A stretch of DNA of 35,446 bases from JAAYCI01 sp047972265 (GTDB lineage Bacteria; Bacillota; Clostridia; Oscillospirales; Ruminococcaceae), in contig JBKEAM010000063.1 of assembly GCA_047972265.1 (NCBI GenBank), forward strand, positions 1 to 35,446, written 5' to 3'. This document shows, piece after piece, positions 23,398 to 30,943 of the stretch. Within the stretch, counting starts at the first letter, position 1; each line of letters starts with the position of its first letter. A program made the translations under genes and the position numbers. The notes below the pieces were generated by a model. That model had not been told where the DNA came from, searched no databases, and saw only the letters and a program-made list of their open reading frames with translations.

Positions 23398-24044
23398 TGC
23401 AGTTTTTTCGCCTCCATGCTTACGCGCTTTTTAAAGGTATTTGCGCCCGCACGCCAAATGGCGGCAATGATACCCAAAATAATAAATCCGCCCGCAACCA
23501 TATCTGCCATAGGCAACATTTTAAAGCGGAAAACTTCCATGCCGCCCAAAGTGCCATAGGCAAGCAGCTCACGTATACCGGCCGACACAAACAGCACCAA
23601 GCAAAAACCGATGGTGGATATAATGCCGCGCTGCAAGGAGGTACCAACTTTTTCTCTTTGCTGGCTGGTATGCCGCTTAATGATAAGAGGTTCGGTTACC
23701 AAAAGGGGAAGATAGATACCAACGTTGCCGGCAGTAAGGCCAAACAAATATTCTATAATATAGCTGGCACCCACATATACAAGCCCGGCGGTAAGCACAT
23801 ATATAACCGCCTTAAACTTGTACCCTGTAAAACGGCTTATAATATTTGCCAATACGCGGGTAGGGGTAAGCATTAACGCAACAGCCACTGCCAGTATTAG
23901 CGCATTTTGAATATTGGTTGCCGGCACAATAATAGGTGCAAGGCCCAGCCCCTGCATAATAACCGGGTTATTTAAAAAAACACGATCCCTGCGGGACAAG
24001 GTCTCCATATTTTCTGCAAAAAAACGGGTTCTGCTCTCTTTCAT
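23394..24044 (-). CDS. Rnf/Nqr family membrane protein, E type (RnfE/NqrD-like), cysteine-less
   Basis: The 216-residue protein has about six membrane segments. FLNNPVIMQGLGLAPIIVPAT (23-43) matches the NNSALVQLLGLCPLLAVTS region of RnfE, and IYLPLLVTEPLIIKR (110-124) matches IFIPLIVTNCIVVGR. Both ligand cysteines are replaced: Ala36 in LGLAP and Pro119 in TEP. GIRELLAYGTL (about 159-169) matches the LREIIGNGTL element, so the family assignment is good. Start ATG 24044 overlaps the D-type stop (ATGA), and the A-type gene overlaps its own end. The three genes are translationally coupled. Confidence 0.82.
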   Translation of the reverse strand: MKESRTRFFAENMETLSRRDRVFLNNPVIMQGLGLAPIIVPATNIQNALILAVAVALMLTPTRVLANIISRFTGYKFKAVIYVLTAGLVYVGASYIIEYLFGLTAGNVGIYLPLLVTEPLIIKRHTSQQREKVGTSLQRGIISTIGFCLVLFVSAGIRELLAYGTLGGMEVFRFKMLPMADMVAGGFIILGIIAAIWRAGANTFKKRVSMEAKKLQ

Positions 24045-25063
24045 GCCTTAGTTTCCCCCTTTACCTTGGGCGCACGCTTGGCAAACAGACGGTCAAAATA
24101 TCCCGAAATAGCGTTTACCAATAAAAATGCAAAACAAATGCCCATTTCAAAGGTGCCAAAATAACGGAACATCATACTTGCAATGCCCAACAAAACCCCG
24201 TAAATAATACGGGAACGCACTGTTTTGGGCAGTATATAGGGATCGTTTACCAAAAATACAGCGGCAAACATCATGGCACCACTTAGCATTTCGTACTGCA
24301 ATACCTGCAGCCTTGTTTGCCAGTTTAACCACGGCAATACCATCCACGCACCATCTGGTGCACGGGGCAGCAAAAAGGCAATTAATGCCGATGTACCCAA
24401 AAAGCTAAAGCTGGCGGCAAAAGAAACATTTTTGCGTACCAATAAAAATACGCCGCACGCCATAATTACAGCGGCAGCACCAACTCCCATGGCCCCCGGA
24501 ACATTGCCCAGCAAAATATTCCATATATCGGTTTGCGGAATGCCCCCATGCTGCAATACATAGGCAGGGGTTTCACTTGCCGTTATACCGCTGTAGGTCC
24601 ACAATTTTACAAAATAATCCCAGCTCCAGTTGGCATTTACAATCCAGTTTTGCGGCTCGGGATAGCTGAAAACCTCTTGAGGCCACGCCACCACCGCAAT
24701 ACAAAAACCAACGGCGGCAGGCAAAAACGGATAGCTTTTGGCCCCGCCAAATGCCTCTTTACCAATTAAAATACCAACCATTACCGCCACAATTACTATT
24801 AAAAACTTTACCGTTACGGGCATCATTAATACAATTAACAATGCGGTAATGGTAGAAGAATTTTCTAGCTTATCATACTTTTTCCCCATAAGCATGGCGG
24901 CAAAGCGGCCGGTGATATAGGCAGTGATAAGTGCAACAAGCACCATACCCAGCGCCCTTGGCCCATAATAAAATACCGCCATAATAACAAGGGGAATGCA
25001 CATAAGGGCAAAATCTTTATTTGCCAGCTGCCCTTCGGCGCGTTCTTGTACAGTTTTGCTCAT
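24041..25063 (-). CDS. Rnf/Nqr family membrane protein, D type (RnfD/NqrB-like)
   Basis: The 340-residue protein has about nine to ten membrane segments. KEAFGGAKSYPFLPAAVGF (102-120) matches the FGGLGNNPFNPAxVG motif of RnfD/NqrB, and VNDPYILPKTVRSRIIYGVL (272-291) matches the C-terminal DPVxxPxTxxG element. NILLGNVPGAMG (182-193) matches the LFLGNIPGSLG element. The covalent-FMN Thr may be Thr165 in ASETPAY, but the surrounding ApbE recognition sequence (D-x-x-S/T-x-A-T) is not conserved. ATG 25063 follows AAGGAG; an open frame reaches 25174 but overlaps rpe and has no coding merit. It is placed 11 bp after rpe. Confidence 0.8.
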   Translation of the reverse strand: MSKTVQERAEGQLANKDFALMCIPLVIMAVFYYGPRALGMVLVALITAYITGRFAAMLMGKKYDKLENSSTITALLIVLMMPVTVKFLIVIVAVMVGILIGKEAFGGAKSYPFLPAAVGFCIAVVAWPQEVFSYPEPQNWIVNANWSWDYFVKLWTYSGITASETPAYVLQHGGIPQTDIWNILLGNVPGAMGVGAAAVIMACGVFLLVRKNVSFAASFSFLGTSALIAFLLPRAPDGAWMVLPWLNWQTRLQVLQYEMLSGAMMFAAVFLVNDPYILPKTVRSRIIYGVLLGIASMMFRYFGTFEMGICFAFLLVNAISGYFDRLFAKRAPKVKGETKA

Positions 25064-25074
25064 ACGAACTCCTT

Positions 25075-25728
25075 TTAGGTCAGGCTTTGCATTGTACGCG
25101 CAGCCTGCACGGGATCGGCTGCCCCAAAAACAGAGCTGCCTGCCACCAGGATATCGACACCTGCATCTACACACAGTGCGCCGGTGGTTTCGTTAATGCC
25201 GCCATCTACTTCCAGCAGTAGGGGAATGCCCAGCCGGTTTGCCTCTGCCCGTAGTGCAGCAATGCGCCCGGGGGCTTTTGGTATAAAAGACTGCCCCCCA
25301 AAGCCGGGCTCTACGCTCATTACCAGTACAAGGTCTAAAAAAGGAAGATAGGGAAATATTTTTTCTACCGGGGTGCCGGGACGCAGGCTAAGGCCAGATT
25401 TTGCCCCTTTGGCACGGATGGCTTTTGCTGTTTCTTCAATGGGGCTTTCTGCCTCTATATGAAAAGTTACAATATCGGCACCGGCTTCTACAAATCGCTC
25501 TGCATACAGGTGCGGATGCTGAATCATCAAATGCACATCATAGCAAACACCGGGCAGTGCTTTTTTTAAGGACGCCAATACGGGAAGCCCAAACGAAAGG
25601 TTGGGTACAAAAATGCCATCCATTACATCAAAGTGAAGAATATTGCTTTCGTTTCCCAGCACCCGGCGGCAGTCGTTTGCCAAATTGGCAAGATCGGCCG
25701 ACAGGATAGAAGGTGCTACCTGTGCCAT
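25075..25728 (-). CDS. rpe: Ribulose-phosphate 3-epimerase
   Basis: The 217-residue TIM-barrel enzyme has the full signature: APSILSADLANL (5-16), LHFDVMDGIFVPNLSFG (31-47, with metal-binding His and catalytic Asp), DVHLMI, MSVEPGFGGQSF (about 138-149), EVDGGIN and LVAGSSVFG. It interconverts ribulose 5-phosphate and xylulose 5-phosphate in the pentose phosphate pathway. The Met in FDVMDG and the metal-ligand residues are conserved. ATG 25728 has AGGAAG upstream; a longer frame to 25752 lacks a better site. It leads an operon whose other genes encode the Rnf-like membrane proteins, DUF1015 and VOC proteins. Confidence 0.95.
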   Translation of the reverse strand: MAQVAPSILSADLANLANDCRRVLGNESNILHFDVMDGIFVPNLSFGLPVLASLKKALPGVCYDVHLMIQHPHLYAERFVEAGADIVTFHIEAESPIEETAKAIRAKGAKSGLSLRPGTPVEKIFPYLPFLDLVLVMSVEPGFGGQSFIPKAPGRIAALRAEANRLGIPLLLEVDGGINETTGALCVDAGVDILVAGSSVFGAADPVQAARTMQSLT

Positions 25729-25785
25729 TGTTTCTTCCTTTCTTGCAAACAAATTTACTTAAATACCACAATAACTATGAGGGTT

Positions 25786-25814
25786 AGTTTACACTATATG
25801 GTATCAAAAATCAA
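25786..25814 (-). promoter_or_regulatory. Promoter of the rpe/Rnf-like operon
   Basis: On the minus strand, TTGATT (complement of 25809-25814) and TAAACT (complement of 25786-25791) have a 17-bp spacer. It lies just beyond the histidine kinase stop, so the operon can be expressed apart from the two-component genes. Confidence 0.5.
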
Positions 25815-25830
25815 ACCGTGCGGCTTGTTT

Positions 25831-27297
25831 TTAGGGCATTTCGGGGTCGTTGTTCCCCGGTTTTGCCTCGGCTGTTTTGGGGGGTATTTTTTTATTGGGG
25901 GCCACCGGCAGGGTAAAAAAGAACTCTGTCCATTCTCCTACTTTGCTTTCGGCCCAAATGCGCCCGCCCATAAGGCCGGTAAGCACTTTGCAAATGTGCA
26001 GCCCCAGCCCCGAGCCAGACACATTCATCCCGCGGCTTTTATCCGCTTTGTAAAATCTATCAAAAATATACGGTAAGGATTCTTCAGGTATCCCTACGCC
26101 GGTATTCCGTATCGAAACTGTTACCATCCCTTTTACTACCCGTGCGTTTACAGCTATCTCACCTTTTTCGGCTGTAAATTTTATTGCGTTATCAATAATA
26201 TTAAACAGTATCTGGTGTACATTGTCTTCATCGGCAAGGGTGTACAACGCAGGGTGCTTGCCCAGCCCTTTTACCGTAATGTTTTTTTCTTCTATCCTTT
26301 GCTCGGCAGATAAAAACACAGAAGAAACGGGGGACCAGATGTTAAATACCGTTGTATTGGGCACACTTTCTCCCGCTTCGAGACGGGAGATATCCAGCAT
26401 GTTTTTGGTAAGCCTGGCAAGGCGGCCTACCTCTTCCGACACAATCATCAGGTATTTCTCTCGCTGGCTTTGGGGGATAGTGCCGTCCAGCATCCCATCT
26501 ATAAACCCTTTAATAGTTGTCATAGGGGTGCGCAGTTCGTGCGCAATATTACCCATAAAGCTGCGTCGAGAACGGTCGGTAGCCTCAATTGAGTTTGCCA
26601 TTTCGTTAAAGGTTAGGGCAAGCTGAGCCAGCTCTCCATCGCCCTTCATTTCTACTCTTGCGGCATAGTTGCCCTCTCCAAACTTATGGGCGGCCTCGGT
26701 AATGCGGCGGATGGGCACCACCATACGGTTGGTTAAAAATACGGCAAATATGCCTGCCACCAAAAGGGCCAATGAAGAGGAGAGGAAAAAGCTGGTAAGA
26801 GGATCTGCCAAATAAGTGCCAAGGCCAGAGGCATCGGCAATTGCAAAAACAAAGCCAATTTTTTCTCCACCTGCATTTTGCAGGGGGGCGGCTTCTATAT
26901 AATTTGCCTGCGCAAGGGTTTTATTTAAGGTACCCATGCTTTGCAAATGCCCTTTTTCTGAAAGGGGCGCAATAAAGTTTTCGGGCACAATTGTGCCAAC
27001 TGCAATGGAAGAATCGGTTGAGAACAAAACGATTCCATCCTTATCGGTTACAAAAACCGCACAGGAGGCAATTTTTGCCATATAGTGTAGGGTACTGCCC
27101 GAATCTGTATAGGGGTCTATCTCTCCACGGATAACCCCCTGCGACACACTTGAAACCAATTGCTGCAAAGTATTTTGCTTTTCGGTTTTAAACGAGTTGG
27201 TAGCAAAATAGGTTTGGATGATGCCCATAACCACCACGCTGGCAAAAAGCACAGTGGCTATGGTAGAAAAGAAATAGAACTGAAAGCTGCGCTTCAT
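25831..27297 (-). CDS. Sensor histidine kinase (HAMP, HisKA, HATPase)
   Basis: The 488-residue membrane kinase has TM1 at about 7-29, an extracytoplasmic sensor region of about 30-168 (possibly a PAS-like/Cache fold), and TM2 at about 168-190. A HAMP domain (about 190-242) follows, then HisKA with His253 in FMGNIAHELRTPMTT. The ATPase domain has the N box Asn370 in IIDNAIKF, the G1 box NTGVGIP (398-404), an F box and the G2 box GSGLGL (428-433). The sensor ligand is unknown. ATG 27297 follows GGAGG by 4 nt. It sits 25 bp downstream of its cognate regulator gene. Confidence 0.93.
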   Translation of the reverse strand: MKRSFQFYFFSTIATVLFASVVVMGIIQTYFATNSFKTEKQNTLQQLVSSVSQGVIRGEIDPYTDSGSTLHYMAKIASCAVFVTDKDGIVLFSTDSSIAVGTIVPENFIAPLSEKGHLQSMGTLNKTLAQANYIEAAPLQNAGGEKIGFVFAIADASGLGTYLADPLTSFFLSSSLALLVAGIFAVFLTNRMVVPIRRITEAAHKFGEGNYAARVEMKGDGELAQLALTFNEMANSIEATDRSRRSFMGNIAHELRTPMTTIKGFIDGMLDGTIPQSQREKYLMIVSEEVGRLARLTKNMLDISRLEAGESVPNTTVFNIWSPVSSVFLSAEQRIEEKNITVKGLGKHPALYTLADEDNVHQILFNIIDNAIKFTAEKGEIAVNARVVKGMVTVSIRNTGVGIPEESLPYIFDRFYKADKSRGMNVSGSGLGLHICKVLTGLMGGRIWAESKVGEWTEFFFTLPVAPNKKIPPKTAEAKPGNNDPEMP

Positions 27298-27322
27298 GCT
27301 GCCTCCATCTGTAAAACGTATT

Positions 27323-28039
27323 TTATGTGCGCGGTAGCGCTTCTTCTTTTACTTCAAATTTATAGCCAACGCCCCAAACGGTTTTTAGTATCCATTTTTC
27401 GCTGGCTTCATCCAGTTTTTCGCGCAGGCGTTTGATATGCACGTCGATGGTACGGGAGTCTCCGTAATACTCAAATCCCCATACTTCGTCCAAAAGCTGG
27501 TCTCGGGTAAATACACGGCCCGGGTGGCTGGCTAAAAAATAAAGCAGTTCCATCTCTTTTGGGGGTGCTTCTACGGTTTTTCCGCTTACCTTTAACTCAT
27601 ACCTGTCTAAATCCAGCGAAAGGTTTTCGTACTCAATTACCTTTGCAGGGGTGGCCTGTTCTTCTTTTGTGCCTGCACCCGAGCGGCGCAGTACAGCCTT
27701 AATGCGGGCCACCACTTCTTTGGTTTCAAACGGTTTTACAATATAGTCGTCTGCGCCAAGCTCCAGCCCCAATACCTTATCAAAGGTATCGCCTTTGGCT
27801 GTTAACATAATAATGGGCATATCACTTACTGCCCGTATTTTGCGGCAGGTTTCCCATCCGTCCTGTTTTGGCATCATAATGTCCAGCAAAACAAGATCTG
27901 GCGCCCAATCTTCAAAAAGGGTATAGGCGGCCTCTCCATCGTAGGCAATACGTGTTTCGTATCCCTCTTTTTCTAAGTAAAGGCGCAGCAGTTCGCAAAT
28001 ATTTTTATCGTCATCTACAATCAGTATTTTTTTATCCAT
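27323..28039 (-). CDS. OmpR/PhoB-family response regulator
   Basis: The 238-residue protein has a receiver domain (1-120) with the acidic DDD cluster (9-11), phosphoacceptor Asp53 in LLDIMMPKQDGWE, a Thr in IMLTAKG and Lys in DDYIVKPFE. A winged-helix DNA-binding domain (about 140-232) has the typical TRDQLLDEVWGFEYYGDSR and RTIDVHIKRLREKL. ATG 28039 follows GGAGG by 8 nt. It is transcribed before the kinase. A perfect TATAAT lies on the minus strand (complement of 28072-28077) but without a good -35, so expression may need an activator (inference). The regulon is not evident. Confidence 0.95.
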   Translation of the reverse strand: MDKKILIVDDDKNICELLRLYLEKEGYETRIAYDGEAAYTLFEDWAPDLVLLDIMMPKQDGWETCRKIRAVSDMPIIMLTAKGDTFDKVLGLELGADDYIVKPFETKEVVARIKAVLRRSGAGTKEEQATPAKVIEYENLSLDLDRYELKVSGKTVEAPPKEMELLYFLASHPGRVFTRDQLLDEVWGFEYYGDSRTIDVHIKRLREKLDEASEKWILKTVWGVGYKFEVKEEALPRT

Positions 28040-28123
28040 GTTAAAAACCTCCGTCCTTTCAAAGCCTTTATATTATACCTTTAAGTTATGAACAAAAAAA
28101 CGCACACTTTTGTTTTACAGTAT

Positions 28124-28152
28124 TTGAATCGTGGCATTACTTCTATTATAAT
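28124..28152 (+). promoter_or_regulatory. Promoter of ychF
   Basis: TTGAAT (28124-28129) and a perfect TATAAT (28147-28152) are 17 bp apart. The leader to ATG 28237 is about 78 nt. Confidence 0.75.
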
Positions 28153-28236
28153 ATATCAACAGGCAATTTGTCTTATCGAATGTATTTTACGGCACACCAA
28201 CCTTATAAGCAATTGGATGTGTGGAAAGGGACCAAA

Positions 28237-29337
28237 ATGAAATTAGGGATTGTAGGCTTGCCAAACGTTGGAAAATCGACTCTTTTCAACGCCATTACAA
28301 ATGCGGGGGCACAAAGTGCAAACTATCCGTTTTGTACCATAGACCCAAACATTGGAGTTGTGGACGTACCGGATAAAAGGCTGGATGCTCTTGCAGAAAT
28401 GTACAAGCCAAAAAAAATAACCCCCGCTGTTATTGAGTTTGTGGATATTGCGGGCCTTGTGCGGGGTGCCTCTAAAGGGGAGGGGTTGGGCAATAAGTTT
28501 TTGTCTAACATCCGCGAGGTAGATGCCATTGTGCATGTGGTTCGCTGTTTTGACTCTGACGATATTATACACGTAGAGGGAAATGTAGACCCGAAACGTG
28601 ACGTTGAAACCATTGAACTGGAACTGGTTATTTCTGACCTTGAAATGATTGAGCGCCGTGCCGACAGAACCGCCAAACTGGTAAAAACCGGAGATAAAGC
28701 CCAAGCTGCATTGGCTGGTTTGCTGGGCCGATTAAAAGAGCATTTATCTGAGGGTAAAAGTGCCCGTACCTTTGTATTGGATGGTGAAGAGGAAGAGCGC
28801 CTGCTAAAAGAAGTACCCCTTTTAAGTGCAAAGCCCGTTATATATGCGGCCAATGTATCGGAAGATGATTTGCTGAACGGGCTGGACAATAACCCCTATC
28901 TGCCCATTGTGCAGCAGTTTGCCGCTGCCGAGGGTGCCGGTTGCCTGCCCATTTGTGCCAAAGTAGAAGAAGATATTGTTTCTTTTGAGCCTGAAGAACG
29001 GGCCGATTTTTTAAACGAGTTGGGGCTTACCTCCTCCGGGCTGGATAAATTGATTGTAGAGGGGTATCGCCTTTTGGGACTTATCAGCTTTTTAACAGCT
29101 GGCGAGCCGGAAGTGCGCGCCTGGACCGTTGCACAGGATACAAAGGCCCCACAGGCCGCAGGCAAAATCCACTCGGACATTGAACGTGGCTTTATCCGTG
29201 CACAAATTATCTCTTATGAAGATTTGATGGCCTGTGGCAGCATGGCGGCCGCCAAAGAAAAGGGGCTTGTGCGCAGTGAGGGTAAGGAGTACGTGATGCA
29301 GGATGGGGATGTTACCCTGTTTTTGCACAACGAATAA
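28237..29337 (+). CDS. ychF: Redox-regulated ATPase YchF (OLA1 family)
   Basis: The 366-residue protein is a complete YchF. The G1 loop GLPNVGKST is at 7-15, and the G3-like DIAGLVRGASKGEGLGNKFL follows. The G4 region reads NVSEDD rather than NKxD, the change linked to ATP rather than GTP preference in this family. A coiled middle (about 130-200) and the C-terminal TGS domain (about 280-366, ending DGDVTLFLHNE) complete it. It associates with ribosomes (family knowledge). I chose ATG 28237, which fits the family start, over the in-frame TTG at 28168. The nucleosidase gene follows after 50 bp, with a stem starting at the stop codon. Confidence 0.94.
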   Translation: MKLGIVGLPNVGKSTLFNAITNAGAQSANYPFCTIDPNIGVVDVPDKRLDALAEMYKPKKITPAVIEFVDIAGLVRGASKGEGLGNKFLSNIREVDAIVHVVRCFDSDDIIHVEGNVDPKRDVETIELELVISDLEMIERRADRTAKLVKTGDKAQAALAGLLGRLKEHLSEGKSARTFVLDGEEEERLLKEVPLLSAKPVIYAANVSEDDLLNGLDNNPYLPIVQQFAAAEGAGCLPICAKVEEDIVSFEPEERADFLNELGLTSSGLDKLIVEGYRLLGLISFLTAGEPEVRAWTVAQDTKAPQAAGKIHSDIERGFIRAQIISYEDLMACGSMAAAKEKGLVRSEGKEYVMQDGDVTLFLHNE

Positions 29338-29389
29338 ATTTACTTCTCTTATTAATAAGGTAATATAAGGGATTACAGGAGAAGTAAAT
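29338..29389 (+). promoter_or_regulatory. Inverted repeat that can sequester the nucleosidase ribosome binding site and start
   Basis: ATTTACTTCTC (29338-29348) and GAGAAGTAAAT (29379-29389) are perfect 11-bp complements with a 30-nt loop. The first arm begins right after the ychF stop (29335-29337). The second arm covers most of the GGAGAA ribosome binding site and the first two bases of the ATG at 29388. In the RNA this should hide the start of the next gene unless opened. Confidence 0.65.
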
Positions 29390-30086
29390 GAAAATTGTAG
29401 GAATCATGGGTGCGATGCCCGAAGAAGTAGAACTTATTTGCACTGCTCTAAACGATGTTACACAAGAGGAGTATGCGGGTGTTACCTACCATTACGGTAA
29501 TTTGCATACTATACGCGTTGTTGTTGCCTGCGGCGGCATGGGCAAAGCCAACGCGGCCTCTACCACACAGGTGTTGGCTACCCGCTACAACGCCGAGGCC
29601 ATTCTTTTTAGCGGAATTGCGGGCAACATGACAAATAAACTGCATATTGGCGATGTGGCTATCTCGCACGAGTTGCTATACCATGACGCTGAGGACAGGA
29701 TGTTGGAGCAAAGTGCGCCGGGCACAGCATTGTACCGGGCCGATACAACCTTGATACAAGCGGCCTGCGACGCTTGCTCTTTTGCGGGTGTTCCGTTTTT
29801 GGTAGGGCGTATAGCCACCGGAGACAAGTTTGTGGGTGACCCTGTCTTAAAGAAAAAAATAAAAGATCGGTTTCATCCCCTTTGTGTGGAGATGGAGGGG
29901 GCCGCTGTTGCCCAGATTTCTCTGCGCAACAAGCTGCCCTTTGTTGTAATCCGTGCCATCAGCGATAATTCTGACGAAAGCATTGACGCTTTGGGCGGCA
30001 TGGAGTTTGATATATCGGAGTACACAAAAACAGCCTCTGCCATAGTGCTGCGCATGGTTTATTTACTGGCGCATAAAACCGACTGA
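29388..30086 (+). CDS. mtnN: 5'-methylthioadenosine/S-adenosylhomocysteine nucleosidase
   Basis: The 232-residue enzyme is a full-length MTAN. Residues match the family catalytic set: Glu12 in GAMPEE, Glu170 in CVEMEGAAVAQI and Asp193 in AISDNSDE. FSGIAGN and RIATGDKFV are the other family motifs. It splits the glycosidic bond of MTA and SAH, recycling methylation by-products and yielding the AI-2 precursor (family knowledge). The ATG follows GGAGAA, which lies in the 29338-29389 inverted repeat. It lies between ychF and trmB, so it may share a transcript with both. Confidence 0.93.
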   Translation: MKIVGIMGAMPEEVELICTALNDVTQEEYAGVTYHYGNLHTIRVVVACGGMGKANAASTTQVLATRYNAEAILFSGIAGNMTNKLHIGDVAISHELLYHDAEDRMLEQSAPGTALYRADTTLIQAACDACSFAGVPFLVGRIATGDKFVGDPVLKKKIKDRFHPLCVEMEGAAVAQISLRNKLPFVVIRAISDNSDESIDALGGMEFDISEYTKTASAIVLRMVYLLAHKTD

Positions 30087-30121
30087 AATTTATTTTGTAT
30101 ATTTTGCAAAAGGAGTTTGCA

Positions 30122-30826
30122 ATGCGTATTCGATTTAAACCATATGCCCGGCCCGAGCTGGAGGCCTGGCCCCATTTTATAAACAACGCGTTGGATTTGA
30201 AAGGGAAGTGGAAAGAGGCATATGCTAACCCTCAGCTTCCTTTTTATTTGGAGCTTGGGTGTGGCAAAGGTGGTTTTGCCGCTGCTGTTGGCTGTGCCAA
30301 CCCAAATATTAATTTTTTGGGTGTAGATATTAAAAGCGAAGTTTTGGTGGTTGCCAAACGCGCCATTGATAAGGCATACGAACAAAACAACCTACCTTTA
30401 AACAACCTGCTTATAACCAGTTGGAATATTGAAAATATAGGGGAAATGCTTTCTGCCCAAGACAGTGTAGACCGCATTTATATTAATTTTTGCAACCCCT
30501 GCCAAAAGGGCGGTTATGCAAAACATCGCCTTACCCATCCCCGCCAGTTGGTTAAATATCGTGCGTTTTTAAAAGAGGGCGCTCCTATTTATTTTAAAAC
30601 AGACGATGACCCTCTTTTTGAAGATAGTTTGCGTTATTTTGAATTGTCGGGCTTTGAGGTAGAGTGGCTTTCCAGAAATTTGCATACAGATGAGCCGGAT
30701 TGGAATGTGCGCACCGAACATGAAAAGATGTTTAGCGATGAGGGAATTCCTATTAAAGCATGCATTGCCTATAAAAAAGAAGTGGAACTGGACTGGGATT
30801 CTCTGCTTCTTTCTAAAAACATATAA
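30122..30826 (+). CDS. trmB: tRNA (guanine-N7-)-methyltransferase TrmB, divergent
   Basis: The 234-residue protein has the SAM loop LELGCGKGGF (43-52), GVDIKSEVL (67-75), and a C-terminal TEHEKMFSDEGIPI (about 208-221) corresponding to the family's TE.E..F...G.PI motif. The active-site region, NFCNPCQKGGYAKHRL (122-137), departs from the usual NFSDPWPKKRHxKRRL: the Asp-Pro-Trp-Pro core reads Asn-Pro-Cys-Gln. Activity may therefore differ (inference). Normal TrmB makes m7G46 in tRNA. ATG 30122 follows AAGGAG; a longer in-frame start at 30095 is less likely. It comes 35 bp after mtnN. Confidence 0.8.
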   Translation: MRIRFKPYARPELEAWPHFINNALDLKGKWKEAYANPQLPFYLELGCGKGGFAAAVGCANPNINFLGVDIKSEVLVVAKRAIDKAYEQNNLPLNNLLITSWNIENIGEMLSAQDSVDRIYINFCNPCQKGGYAKHRLTHPRQLVKYRAFLKEGAPIYFKTDDDPLFEDSLRYFELSGFEVEWLSRNLHTDEPDWNVRTEHEKMFSDEGIPIKACIAYKKEVELDWDSLLLSKNI

Positions 30827-30869
30827 AATGTAAACTTTTTTTGTTTTTTCTTCCTTTTAAAGCGTTTTC

Positions 30870-30897
30870 TTGCATTCTGTGCATTATATAGTAAAAT
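30870..30897 (+). promoter_or_regulatory. Promoter for the helix-turn-helix gene
   Basis: TTGCAT (30870-30875) and TAAAAT (30892-30897) have a 16-bp spacer, about 40 nt ahead of the start codon. Confidence 0.5.
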
Positions 30898-30943
30898 TGT
30901 AGATATACATGCATTTTTATACTTTTTCTAAATAAAGAAGGTG

